Origin: Polaribacter sp. BAL334
GTDB taxonomy: Bacteria; Bacteroidota; Bacteroidia; Flavobacteriales; Flavobacteriaceae
Length of the DNA stretch: 64,000 nt
Assembly: GCF_015767435.1 (NCBI RefSeq)
Contig: NZ_JADWOV010000301.1
Span: forward strand, 62,001 to 126,000
Direction of reading: 5' to 3'
The translations under genes were made by a program, and so were the position numbers. The notes under the pieces are model-generated. The model had not been told where the DNA came from and did not search any database. It was given only the letters and a program-made list of their open reading frames with translations. Of this stretch, positions 55,402-63,859 are shown one piece after another (the stretch's first letter is position 1; the number at the start of each line of letters is the position of its first letter).

Positions 55402-56235
55402 ATGAAAAATATCATTGTACCAGTAGATTTTTCAAATCATTCTCAATTCGCTTTAAAATCGGCTGCTTTGTTAGCCAAAAAAAATAACGCAACACTTTAT
55501 GCCTTGCACATGTTGGATATGCAAGAAATGTCTTTATCCGAAAGTGAAGTGTACTTGCACGAAAAAACGTTGTTTTTCTTAAAATTAGCAGAAAAAAGAT
55601 TTCAAGATTTTTTGAAAAAAGACTATCTAAAAGACGTGAAAGTTGTTCCTATAATTAAACATTATAAAGTTTTTAAAGAAGTTGATGCAGTTGCAAAGGA
55701 AGTGAATGCTGATTTGATTATTATGGGTTCACATGGTGCAAGTGGTTTCAAAGAATTTTTTATTGGTTCCAATACTCAAAAGGTAATTAGACATGCCAAT
55801 GTTCCTGTTTTGGTAATCAAAAATGAAATGGCAAATGTTGATTTTACAGATGTAGTGGTTGCATCAGATTTTTCGGAAGAAAGCATTCCTGCATTTCAAA
55901 AAATGTTAAAAACCTTGGAGCCAATGAATGCTAAAAAACATATTGTTTACGTGAATCCTCCTTTTGATTCGTTTAAAACCACTCAAGAAATGGATGCTTT
56001 AGCAGACAATTTTTTATTGAAATTAGAAGGAAATACGGATAGAAAAATCAATGTACATTTTGTTTGTGCAAGAACAATTATGCAAGGAATTTTAGATTTC
56101 TCAAATAGTGTTGGAGCAGATCTGATAGCAGTTATTACCCATGGTCGCACAGGAATTGCACATTTTATGGAAGGAAGTGTTGCAGAGGATGTAACTAATC
56201 ATTCAACCTTACCAATTATTTCATTCAAAATATAA
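55402..56235 (+). CDS. Two-domain universal stress protein
   Basis: The 277-residue protein is a tandem of two UspA folds. Domain 1 (MKNIIVPVDFSNHSQFAL onward) contains GSHGASGFKEFFIGS, fitting the ATP-binding G-2x-G-9x-GS motif. Domain 2 (from about 150, TDVVVASDFSEESIP) has HGRTGIAHFMEGS with the first glycine missing, so only domain 1 is a clear nucleotide binder. The start is the ATG at 55402; a TAAATTTG element at 55371-55378 lies within the longer TTG-started frame. Confidence 0.92.
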   Translation: MKNIIVPVDFSNHSQFALKSAALLAKKNNATLYALHMLDMQEMSLSESEVYLHEKTLFFLKLAEKRFQDFLKKDYLKDVKVVPIIKHYKVFKEVDAVAKEVNADLIIMGSHGASGFKEFFIGSNTQKVIRHANVPVLVIKNEMANVDFTDVVVASDFSEESIPAFQKMLKTLEPMNAKKHIVYVNPPFDSFKTTQEMDALADNFLLKLEGNTDRKINVHFVCARTIMQGILDFSNSVGADLIAVITHGRTGIAHFMEGSVAEDVTNHSTLPIISFKI

Positions 56236-56275
56236 TCAATTTTATTCTCATAAAAAGAGAGAAAGTACTATTGAG

Positions 56276-56310
56276 AAAAGGAATCTATTTAGTTAAAGAT
56301 TCCTTTTTTT
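56276..56310 (+). terminator. Rho-independent terminator of the usp gene
   Basis: AAAAGGAATCT (56276-56286) pairs with AGATTCCTTTT (56297-56307) across a ten-base loop, followed by more T. Confidence 0.85.
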
Positions 56311-56367
56311 TATGCAATTTTTAATTGTTTTTTAACATATAATTCCTGATTTAACTTCAAAAAAAAG

Positions 56368-56375
56368 TAGTTTTG
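56368..56375 (+). promoter_or_regulatory. -7 element of the phosphoesterase gene
   Basis: TAGTTTTG, an exact TAnnTTTG match, 16 bases before the ATG at 56392. Confidence 0.45.
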
Positions 56376-56391
56376 CTGAAAAAGAAAATTC

Positions 56392-57120
56392 ATGCGAACT
56401 TTTGCAATTGGTGATATTCATGGAGGTTTAAAAGCCTTATTACAAGTGTTAAATCAGATAGAAATCACGGATAAAGATTCATTGATTTTCATGGGAGATT
56501 ATGTGGATGGTTGGAGTGAATCTGCGCAAGTAGTGGATTTTTTAATCCAACTTTCGGAAGAAATCAACTGTGTTTTTATCAAAGGAAATCATGATGTTTG
56601 GTGCGAAGATTGGTTAAAAAATGGGAATGTAAATCCTTCTTGGTATTTGCATGGAGGCAAAGAAACCATGGAAAGTTATGAAGATTTTTCTGATGAATTG
56701 AAAAAGAAACACCTCACTTTTTTTGAAAATTTACCTGTCTATTATATTGATGAAAAAAATCGATTGTTTTTGCATGCAGGATTCACATCATTATATGGCG
56801 TGGAAAGAGAATTGCATGAAGGAATTTTCTACACAGATCGTTCTATGTGGGAAATGATGTTGGCAATGGATAAAAAAATTGAAAAATCTTCCCCATTTTT
56901 CCCTAAAAGATTGCAATTATATCATGAAATTTATATTGGTCACACACCAACCACAAATTACAATGAACCTCTGCCTATGAATTTTTACAATTTATGGAAT
57001 ATTGATACTGGTGCAGCATTCAAAGGAAAAATCACAGCCATCAATATTGAAACCAAAGCAATTTTTCAAAGTGATTCTTTGCCTTCTTTATATCCAAACG
57101 AAAAAGGAAGGAATAAATAG
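56392..57120 (+). CDS. Calcineurin-like serine/threonine protein phosphatase
   Basis: The metallophosphoesterase has 242 residues. GDIHGG (7-12), GDYVDG, GNHDVW and GHTPTTN are the four metal-binding blocks, in the order of PPP-family bacterial protein phosphatases. There is no signal peptide, so it is cytoplasmic. It may act on phosphoproteins or diadenosine polyphosphates; the sequence does not decide. The gene stands alone. Confidence 0.9.
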   Translation: MRTFAIGDIHGGLKALLQVLNQIEITDKDSLIFMGDYVDGWSESAQVVDFLIQLSEEINCVFIKGNHDVWCEDWLKNGNVNPSWYLHGGKETMESYEDFSDELKKKHLTFFENLPVYYIDEKNRLFLHAGFTSLYGVERELHEGIFYTDRSMWEMMLAMDKKIEKSSPFFPKRLQLYHEIYIGHTPTTNYNEPLPMNFYNLWNIDTGAAFKGKITAINIETKAIFQSDSLPSLYPNEKGRNK

Positions 57121-57155
57121 CTTTTAGCAATTAGCTTTTAAACTTTTAAACTTTT
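57118..57155. repeat. Short direct-repeat tract after the phosphatase gene
   Basis: TAGCTTTTA occurs twice (57118-57126 and 57132-57140), followed by AAACTTTT repeated twice. The first copy includes the stop codon. It resembles the TAGCTTATAGC sequence between clpP and clpX. Confidence 0.5.
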
Positions 57156-57187
57156 CACATATCTTTATAACCTAAATTCCATTCCAA

Positions 57188-60007
57188 ATGAAAAAAATAA
57201 TAAGTACCTTTTTATTGATAACCACTTTTTTAGGTGGAGAAATGTTCTCTCAGGAAAAAAAATCAGACTTAAGTATCAATTATAAAAAAATAACATTGAA
57301 CAATGGTTTGGATGTTGTTTTTCATGTGGACAAATCAGATCCTGTTGTGGCAGTTGAGTTGATGGTTCATGTGGGGTCAGCAAGAGAAATTGCTGGCAGA
57401 ACTGGTTTTGCACATCTTTTTGAACATTTATTATTTTTAGAATCTGAGAATTTAGGAAAAGGTGGATTGGATAAAATGACTGCTAGAATTGGTGGTTCAG
57501 GAGCCAATGGTTCCACTTCAAGAGACAGAACAAATTATTTGCAAACAGTTCCAAAAGACGCTTTAGAGAAAATGATTTGGGCTGAAGCTGACAAAATGGG
57601 TTGGTTTATCAATACTGTTACTGACCAAGTGTTGGCGAAAGAAAAACAAGTGGTAAAAAACGAAAAAAGACAAAGTGTTGACAATCGTCCTTATGGTCAC
57701 AATCAATATGTAATTGGCAAAAATTTATATCCAACCAATCATCCTTACAATTGGGAAGTGATTGGTTCTTTGGAAGACTTACAAAATGCAACGTTGGATG
57801 ATGTAAAGACTTTTTTCAAAAAATGGTATGTGCCAAACAATGCTACTTTAGTGTTGTCAGGAGATTTTGACATCAAACAAGCTACAAAATGGGTGCACAA
57901 ATATTTTGATGAAATTCCAAGAGGAAATGACATTCCTGCATTAGATAAAAGACCGGGAATTGTTCCTGAAACCAAGTTTTTATATTACGAAGACAATTTT
58001 GCAAGAGTTCCTCAATTGACTATGGTTTGGCCAACTGTAGAATTGTATCATCCAGATTCGTATGCGCTTGAAGTGTTGGCTGAATATTTAACAAGTGGAA
58101 AATCAGCTCCAATGAATCAAGTTTTGGTCGATGATTTAAAACTGACGTCAAACACATCTATGTTCAATTATATTTCAGAATTGGCTGGACAAACACAATT
58201 GATTGTGAGATCTTTTGATGGAGTAAAATTAGATTTAGTAAAAGCAGGAATTGAAAAAGCATTTGCAAAATTTGAATCAGAAGGCATTTCAGATAAAGAT
58301 TTGAATAGAATAAAAGCGTCTCAAGAAACCAATTTTTATAGCAGTTTGTCAAGTGTTTTAGGCAAAGGAACACGATTGGCATCTTACAATACATATACAG
58401 GAAATCCTGGTTTTGTAACTGAAGATATCAACAATACATTGGCAGTTACCAAAGAAGATGTGATGAGAGTGTATCAAAAATACATTAAAAACAAAAACTA
58501 CTTTGCTACGAGTTTTGTGCCAAAAAATAAGACTGATTTAGCACTTTCAAATTCCATTTTGGCTGCTATTGTTGAAGAAAAAATTGTGATTGGAGCAGAA
58601 GAAAATTTTGATTCGAAAATAGAAGCAACTTACACCAAAACACCTTCAAAAATTAACAGAAGTGTGGAGCCTCCTTATGGAAAAACGTTGGAATTAAGCG
58701 TTCCAACAGTATATCAATCAAGTATGAAAAATGGATTGAAAATCTATGGAATTGAAAATGATGAAGTGCCTTTAGTGCGTTTTAATTTGACAATTGATGG
58801 AGGACAATTATTGGAATCTTTTGACAAATTGGGTGTTGCAAACATGACTGCTAGTTTGATGAATAAAGGCACTAAAAATAAAACAGTCAAAGAATTAGAA
58901 GCCGAAATTCAACTTTTAGGTGCCACTATATTTGTGAATTCTGAAACTGAAAACATCACTATTAGCGGAACAACTTTGACTAAAAATTACGACAAAACAA
59001 TTGCTTTGGTAAAGGAAATTCTTTTAGAGCCAAGATTTGATGAAACCGAATTTGAATTGTTGAAAAAAGCTACGATTGCAAATTTGCGTCAACAAGAAGC
59101 GAATCCAAATGCAGTTGCAGCAAACATTTACAATGAATTAATGTATGGCAATGATAACATTCGTTCAAAAAATAGTTTGGGAACGATTGCTTCCATCGAA
59201 AATATGAGTTTGACAGATTTGAAAAACTTTTATACAAATTTCATTTCTCCATCTGTAGCAAAAATGTTGGTTGTTGGAGATATTTCACAGGAAAAAGTGG
59301 TCACTTCTTTAGAAAGTTTAAATGCAAATTGGTTGCCAAAAGAAGTAAAAATTCCTGTATACGAAACTCCAAATGCTCCTGAAAAATCAGTGGTTTATTT
59401 TTATGATATTCCCAATGCAAAACAATCTGTATTGCAGTTTGGAACGCCAGCTTTAGCTGCCACTGAGGCTGATTTTTATCCTGCAAACGTAATGAATTAC
59501 ATTCTTGGAGGAGGAGGTTTTGCCTCAAGATTAACGCAAGAATTGCGTGAAGGAAAAGGATATACCTATGGAATTCGTTCCAACTTTTCTGGCACAAAAG
59601 CCAAAGGAGTTTTTACGATTTCAAGTGGCGTAAGAAGCAATGTAACGCTGGAATCAGCGCAATTGGTTAAGAAAATTTTGGAAGAATATCCAACTACTTT
59701 TTCTGATAAAGATTTAGAAACTACCAAAAGTTTCCTAATTAAAAGTAATGCACGTGCATTTGAAACTGCTGGCGCAAAGTTGAATATGTTGTCAAATATT
59801 AGTGATTTTGGTTGGAATCCTGATTACGTAAAAGACCGAGAAAAAGTAGTGAAAAACATGACCAAAGAACGAATTTCAGCATTGGCAAACCAATATGTAA
59901 ATCCAACTAAAATGATTTGGTTGATAGTGGGTGATGCTGCAACACAATTAGAACGAATGAAAGAATTGGGTTTTGGTGAGCCTATTTTGTTGAATAAAAC
60001 GAAGTAA
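57188..60007 (+). CDS. M16-family zinc metallopeptidase (two-domain, exported)
   Basis: The protein has 939 residues and a signal peptide (ISTFLLITTFLGGEMFSQ). The zinc motif HLFEH is at residues 76-80 (His76, Glu79, His80), with the third ligand expected in the helix EKQVVKNEKRQS near 150. Two full M16 repeats follow (about 30-480 and 500-930); the second lacks the zinc motif but keeps the REGKGYTYGIRS substrate-binding stretch. This is the inactive/active clamshell arrangement joined in one chain. It probably degrades peptides in the periplasm. A TATCTTTA element lies at 57160-57167. Confidence 0.92.
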   Translation: MKKIISTFLLITTFLGGEMFSQEKKSDLSINYKKITLNNGLDVVFHVDKSDPVVAVELMVHVGSAREIAGRTGFAHLFEHLLFLESENLGKGGLDKMTARIGGSGANGSTSRDRTNYLQTVPKDALEKMIWAEADKMGWFINTVTDQVLAKEKQVVKNEKRQSVDNRPYGHNQYVIGKNLYPTNHPYNWEVIGSLEDLQNATLDDVKTFFKKWYVPNNATLVLSGDFDIKQATKWVHKYFDEIPRGNDIPALDKRPGIVPETKFLYYEDNFARVPQLTMVWPTVELYHPDSYALEVLAEYLTSGKSAPMNQVLVDDLKLTSNTSMFNYISELAGQTQLIVRSFDGVKLDLVKAGIEKAFAKFESEGISDKDLNRIKASQETNFYSSLSSVLGKGTRLASYNTYTGNPGFVTEDINNTLAVTKEDVMRVYQKYIKNKNYFATSFVPKNKTDLALSNSILAAIVEEKIVIGAEENFDSKIEATYTKTPSKINRSVEPPYGKTLELSVPTVYQSSMKNGLKIYGIENDEVPLVRFNLTIDGGQLLESFDKLGVANMTASLMNKGTKNKTVKELEAEIQLLGATIFVNSETENITISGTTLTKNYDKTIALVKEILLEPRFDETEFELLKKATIANLRQQEANPNAVAANIYNELMYGNDNIRSKNSLGTIASIENMSLTDLKNFYTNFISPSVAKMLVVGDISQEKVVTSLESLNANWLPKEVKIPVYETPNAPEKSVVYFYDIPNAKQSVLQFGTPALAATEADFYPANVMNYILGGGGFASRLTQELREGKGYTYGIRSNFSGTKAKGVFTISSGVRSNVTLESAQLVKKILEEYPTTFSDKDLETTKSFLIKSNARAFETAGAKLNMLSNISDFGWNPDYVKDREKVVKNMTKERISALANQYVNPTKMIWLIVGDAATQLERMKELGFGEPILLNKTK

Positions 60008-60024
60008 AAAATACAGCTATTTTA

Positions 60025-60053
60025 AAAATCCCACTTTTATGTGGGATTTTTTG
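60025..60053 (+). terminator. Rho-independent terminator of the M16 peptidase gene
   Basis: AAAATCCCAC (60025-60034), loop TTTTAT, GTGGGATTTT (60041-60050), then T. A perfect ten-base stem. Confidence 0.88.
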
Positions 60054-60107
60054 TTTAATAAATCACTTTAATGTTGAAACAAAAATAAAATTTAGTATTT
60101 TCGTTTT

Positions 60108-60809
60108 ATGAATCAAAAAGACAAACAATTAGCAGATAGAATTTATTTAATTCTTGCAGCACTTTTTATAGCATCTTTAGTTACTTCAAACCTTATTTTT
60201 CAAAAATTCTTTTATTGGTATCCATTCAATATGGAAATTTATGGAGTAAAACTTTTTGAGGTTTCTGTAGGTTTACTGCCTTATCCTTTGACTTTTTTAA
60301 TTACGGATATTTTATCAGAAATCTACGGAAAGCGCAAAGCAAATGAAGTGGTTATTGCAGGAATATTTGCGTCATTCTTCTCATTATTAATTATTTATGT
60401 TTCCAAAGAAGTTCCTGCCACTTCTTGGTCGCAAGTGAATGATACTACATTTGTCAATGTTTTTGGTGCAGCACCTTTGGCAGTTTTGGCTTCCATGATG
60501 GCATATTTATTTGCGCAATTTATCGATATTCGTGTGTATCATTTTTGGAAAGATTTTACCCAAGGAAAACATTTGTGGTTGCGAAATAATTTTTCCACTT
60601 TTTCCTCTCAATTCATTGATACTGCAACCGTTTTGATTTTGTTATGTTCGTTCGGAATTATCAATTGGGATAAATTTTGGGGTTTGATGATTAGTGGTGT
60701 GGTTTTTAAAATGATCATTGCTTTATTGGACACGCCTTTTTTATATGTTGCAGTGTATTATTTCAAAAAACGATTCAACTTAAAAATTAATGAAGAAATT
60801 CTAGACTAA
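60108..60809 (+). CDS. Queuosine precursor transporter (YhhQ/VUT family)
   Basis: Membrane protein of 233 residues with about six helices. FEVSVGLLPYPLTFLITDIL and SEIYGKRKANEVVIAG are the family hallmark, followed by HFWKDFTQGKHLWLRNNFST. YhhQ imports preQ0 or preQ1. It fits with queA in the same window, suggesting queuosine made at least partly from salvaged precursor; whether de novo genes exist elsewhere cannot be seen. Confidence 0.93.
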   Translation: MNQKDKQLADRIYLILAALFIASLVTSNLIFQKFFYWYPFNMEIYGVKLFEVSVGLLPYPLTFLITDILSEIYGKRKANEVVIAGIFASFFSLLIIYVSKEVPATSWSQVNDTTFVNVFGAAPLAVLASMMAYLFAQFIDIRVYHFWKDFTQGKHLWLRNNFSTFSSQFIDTATVLILLCSFGIINWDKFWGLMISGVVFKMIIALLDTPFLYVAVYYFKKRFNLKINEEILD

Positions 60810-60862
60810 TTTTGTAATCTGACAATTACAATTGCGTCTAAAAAAGCATTGAAACTTTTTTT

Positions 60863-61573
60863 ATGAAGCACTTTTTATTGATTTTTTTGTTGATACTTGT
60901 TGATTTTCAAGCAGTTTCGCAAACAAGTTTTTTTCATGATTTATTACAAAAACATGTTTCAAAAGAAGGTTTGGTGAATTATCAAGAATTCAAAAAAGAT
61001 TTCCCAAAACTGCAACAATACATTCAGTATCTAGAAAAAACAATTCCTGAGGAAACTTGGTCTGAAAATCGACAAAAAGCGTTTTATATCAATGCATACA
61101 ATGCTTATACAATTTTGTTGATTCTAGAGCATTATCCATTAAAAAGTATCACAGATATCAAGTTGGACGAAAAAACAGCTTGGAAAATTCCGTTTGTAAA
61201 AATTGGAGGAAAAACAATCACCTTAGATTTTTTAGAACATGAAATTTTACGAAAAAAATTCATAGATCCTCGAATTCATGTAGGTGTAAATTGCGCTTCT
61301 ATTTCTTGTCCAAAATTATCAAACGTGGCATTTACAGAGCAAAACATTGATTCAGAATTAGAAAAATTGATGCACGAATTTATAAATGATTCCTCAAAAA
61401 ATAAATTGAGTGCAAATACTATAGAAATATCTGCTATTTTTGACTGGTTCAAATCTGATTTTATCAAAAAAAGTTCTTTGATTGCCTATTTAAATCAATA
61501 TTCAAAAACGAAAATCAATCCAACAGCCAATATTCAATTTTTTCAATACGATTGGAATATCAACAAACAATAA
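60863..61573 (+). CDS. DUF547 family exported protein
   Basis: The 236-residue protein has a signal peptide (LLIFLLILVDFQAVSQ). KAFYINAYNAYTILLILEHY, DFLEHEILRKKFIDPRIHVG and VNCASISCPKL match DUF547, a family with a papain/transglutaminase-like fold in which Cys and His are conserved. Enzyme activity has not been shown that I know of. It lies 11 bases before the arsenosugar peroxidase-like gene on the same strand and may be the first gene of that operon. Confidence 0.88.
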   Translation: MKHFLLIFLLILVDFQAVSQTSFFHDLLQKHVSKEGLVNYQEFKKDFPKLQQYIQYLEKTIPEETWSENRQKAFYINAYNAYTILLILEHYPLKSITDIKLDEKTAWKIPFVKIGGKTITLDFLEHEILRKKFIDPRIHVGVNCASISCPKLSNVAFTEQNIDSELEKLMHEFINDSSKNKLSANTIEISAIFDWFKSDFIKKSSLIAYLNQYSKTKINPTANIQFFQYDWNINKQ

Positions 61574-61584
61574 AAATTTAAAAG

Positions 61585-61920
61585 ATGTCAAAAAATTATT
61601 ATGATGCAGCCGATTTAAGAAAATTCGGAAAAATCACAGAATGGAGTGAAGAACTGGGGACAAAATTTTTCGATTATTATGGAAAAGTTTTTGAAGATGG
61701 TGCGCTTTCTGCTCGCGAAAAAAGCTTGATTGCATTGGCTGTTGCGCATACTGAACAATGTCCTTATTGTATTGATGCTTATACAAAAGATGGTTTGCAA
61801 AAAGGAATTACTAAAGAAGAAATGATGGAAGCTATTCATGTTGGAGCAGCAATAAAAAGTGGCGCAACTTTGGTGCATGGTGTTCAAATGATGAATGTGG
61901 TGAATAAATTGGAGATGTAA
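61585..61920 (+). CDS. Arsenosugar-biosynthesis-associated peroxidase-like protein (AhpD fold)
   Basis: The 111-residue protein belongs to the carboxymuconolactone decarboxylase/AhpD family. The redox motif is ALAVAHTEQCPYCIDAYTKD, with CxxC at EQCPYC and a following Asp. The small subfamily with this exact N-terminus (YYDAADLRKFGKITEWS) is the one found next to the radical SAM ArsS. The predicted role is a thiol peroxidase or reductase working with arsenosugar synthesis; this is from association only. It lies 37 bases before arsS. Confidence 0.88.
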   Translation: MSKNYYDAADLRKFGKITEWSEELGTKFFDYYGKVFEDGALSAREKSLIALAVAHTEQCPYCIDAYTKDGLQKGITKEEMMEAIHVGAAIKSGATLVHGVQMMNVVNKLEM

Positions 61921-61925
61921 ATTAT

Positions 61926-61957
61926 TTACGAATTACGAATTAGAAATTACGAATTGA
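61926..61957 (+). repeat. Short tandem repeat before arsS
   Basis: A TTACGAA-type heptamer recurs: TTACGAATTACGAATTAG, then AAATTACGAATTGA, running to the arsS ATG at 61958. It forms the whole intergenic leader between the peroxidase-like gene and arsS. Confidence 0.55.
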
Positions 61958-63010
61958 ATGAAGAAATCGCTAAAAGCACGAAATAACGATATCGCAAATA
62001 CGCAAAGACAAATCGAAATTTTATCAAACGGAATTTTTAAAAACGGAGAATTACCCACTTTTGCTGAAAAAATAAACGAAACAAAACAGTTTCCTTTACG
62101 TCCCAAAAAATTGGAAGTTTTACAAATCAATTTGGGCTATATGTGCAATCAGGTTTGTGAACATTGTCATGTGGATGCAGGCCCTGATCGCAAAGAAATC
62201 ATGACCAAAGAAACCATGATGCAATGTTTGGAAGTCATCAAAAAGACAGCAGCGCATACCCTTGATTTAACAGGTGGTGCACCAGAAATGAACCCAGATT
62301 TTAGATGGTTTGTAGAAGAAGCATCCAAAGTTGGCATCAAAGATTTTATTGTGCGCTCAAATTTGACGATTATTCAAGCCAATAAAAAATACCAGGATTT
62401 ACCAGATTTTTTTAAAAAACACAAAGTGCATGTGGTTTCTTCTATGCCACATTATACCAAAGGAAAAACGGATAAACAACGTGGAGATGGGGTTTTTGAC
62501 AAATCAATAGCAGCGTTAAAATCCTTAAATGAAGTGGGTTATGGAATGCCAAACTCTGATTTGAAATTGGATTTGGTGTACAATCCTTCAGGTGCTTTTT
62601 TGCCAGGAAATCAAAATGCATTGGAACATGATTTCAAAAAAGCATTGAAAGAAGATTTTGGAATTGATTTTCACAATTTGTTTGCGATTACAAATTTGCC
62701 CATCAGTCGTTTTTTAGATTACTTAATTGCGTCTGAAAATTACGAAGATTATATGACAGCTTTGGTGGATGCTTACAATCCTGCAGCTGTTCAAAACGTA
62801 ATGTGCACCAATACGATTTCAGTAAGTTGGGATGGTTGGTTGTACGATTGCGATTTTAATCAAATGTTGAATTTAAAAGTAGCAAGCAAAGTGCAGCACA
62901 TTTCAGCTTATAACGAGGAATTATTACAAAACAGAAATATCATCATCAATCAACATTGTTATGGCTGCACAGCTGGTGCAGGTAGCAGTTGTCAAGGTGT
63001 TGTTGCCTAA
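61958..63010 (+). CDS. arsS: Arsenosugar biosynthesis radical SAM protein
   Basis: The radical SAM enzyme has 350 residues. The cluster motif is Cys63-x3-Cys67-x2-Cys70 (GYMCNQVCEHCHVDAGP), followed by LDLTGGAPEMNPDFRWFVEE. The C-terminal domain has TISVSWDGWLYDCDFNQML and CYGCTAGAGSSCQG, characteristic of ArsS. It is thought to attach the deoxyadenosyl part of SAM to dimethylarsenite on the way to arsenosugars. The arsenic methyltransferase ArsM normally paired with it is not in this window. Confidence 0.94.
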   Translation: MKKSLKARNNDIANTQRQIEILSNGIFKNGELPTFAEKINETKQFPLRPKKLEVLQINLGYMCNQVCEHCHVDAGPDRKEIMTKETMMQCLEVIKKTAAHTLDLTGGAPEMNPDFRWFVEEASKVGIKDFIVRSNLTIIQANKKYQDLPDFFKKHKVHVVSSMPHYTKGKTDKQRGDGVFDKSIAALKSLNEVGYGMPNSDLKLDLVYNPSGAFLPGNQNALEHDFKKALKEDFGIDFHNLFAITNLPISRFLDYLIASENYEDYMTALVDAYNPAAVQNVMCTNTISVSWDGWLYDCDFNQMLNLKVASKVQHISAYNEELLQNRNIIINQHCYGCTAGAGSSCQGVVA

Positions 63011-63011
63011 T

Positions 63012-63110
63012 AAAAACCTGCAAGGTATTTCCGAAGAATGAGGATTCCTTGAAGGGACAATAAAAAAATAGTAATAAAAAACCTATAAAGTTTTAGAAAC
63101 CTTACAGGAT
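63012..63110. repeat. Degenerate dispersed-repeat tract between arsS and the DUF2064 gene
   Basis: The gap contains ACCTGCAAGGT, then ACCTATAAAGTTTTAGAAAC and CCTTACAGG, imperfect palindromes resembling the TTGTAGG/CCTACAA arms after tig. No frame is open across it. Confidence 0.45.
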
Positions 63111-63116
63111 TAAAAA

Positions 63117-63794
63117 ATGAAACATAAAACTGCCATATTAATTTTTGCAAATTCTGCTAAAATAGATGCTGAGAGAAAAAACTTTCTTTCTGCTGAATTT
63201 TTTACTGAATTAAATAAGCAAACATTAAATATGGTCAAAAAATCTGGAATTGAGTATTTTAACTTTTCAGAAAAAAACCAAATAGGAAACTCTTTTGGTG
63301 AGCGTTTTACAAATGCCATTGAGGCAGTTTTTCTAAAAGGATTTGAAACAATTATTACTATTGGTAATGATACTCCACATTTAAAAACACATCATTTAAT
63401 TAATACAGTTCAACAATTAGAAAAAAATGAGTTGGTTTTAGGGCCCTCAAAAGATGGCGGTTTTTATTTAATGGGAATTCATAAAAATCAGTTTCAAAAA
63501 GAAGAGTTTTTAAAATTTCCTTGGCAAACCAATCGTTTGCAATCGTACGTAACTCAAATTGGAAGAAACCAAAAAGTACATATTTCTTTTTTAGAAATCT
63601 TAAATGATTTAGACACTAAAGATGATATTTTTAAAATTATTCACAGTTTTAGAAAGCTTTCGTATTCAATTTTTAAACTTTTATGTTTATTTATTTTTAT
63701 TGATAAAAAAACCAACAATCTTTATACACTTTATACTTTAGAAAAATCATTTTCTAAACATTTTAACAAAGGCTCTCCCTTTATTTTTGATTAA
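63117..63794 (+). CDS. DUF2064 (TIGR04282-type) arsenosugar-associated glycosyltransferase
   Basis: The protein has 225 residues and a GT-A-like fold. ILIFANSAKIDAERKNFL, GNSFGERFTNAIEAVFLKGF, IGNDTPHL and LGPSKDGGFYLMGIHK are the DUF2064 blocks; the family is annotated as a putative glycosyltransferase of arsenosugar synthesis. Its position right after arsS supports that. The C-terminal 50 residues (YSIFKLLCLFIFIDKK) are more hydrophobic than usual. Confidence 0.86.
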   Translation: MKHKTAILIFANSAKIDAERKNFLSAEFFTELNKQTLNMVKKSGIEYFNFSEKNQIGNSFGERFTNAIEAVFLKGFETIITIGNDTPHLKTHHLINTVQQLEKNELVLGPSKDGGFYLMGIHKNQFQKEEFLKFPWQTNRLQSYVTQIGRNQKVHISFLEILNDLDTKDDIFKIIHSFRKLSYSIFKLLCLFIFIDKKTNNLYTLYTLEKSFSKHFNKGSPFIFD

Positions 63795-63801
63795 TTACCT
63801 C

Positions 63802-63825
63802 TAATATTGATTTTTATCAATATTA
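63802..63825. promoter_or_regulatory. Perfect 10-base inverted repeat, possible operator
   Basis: TAATATTGAT (63802-63811), TTTT, ATCAATATTA (63816-63825). It lies 34 bases before the ATG of the last gene, with no T run after it, so an operator or a 5' UTR stem is more likely than a terminator; weak termination of the DUF2064 gene cannot be excluded. Confidence 0.5.
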
Positions 63826-63859
63826 CAAACAATCAATTTTTCACAAAAAACCATATGTA

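Noticed and set aside
63802..63825. Terminator of the DUF2064 gene.
   Set aside because: The stem is AT-only and has no following T run; an operator-like site is at least as likely.
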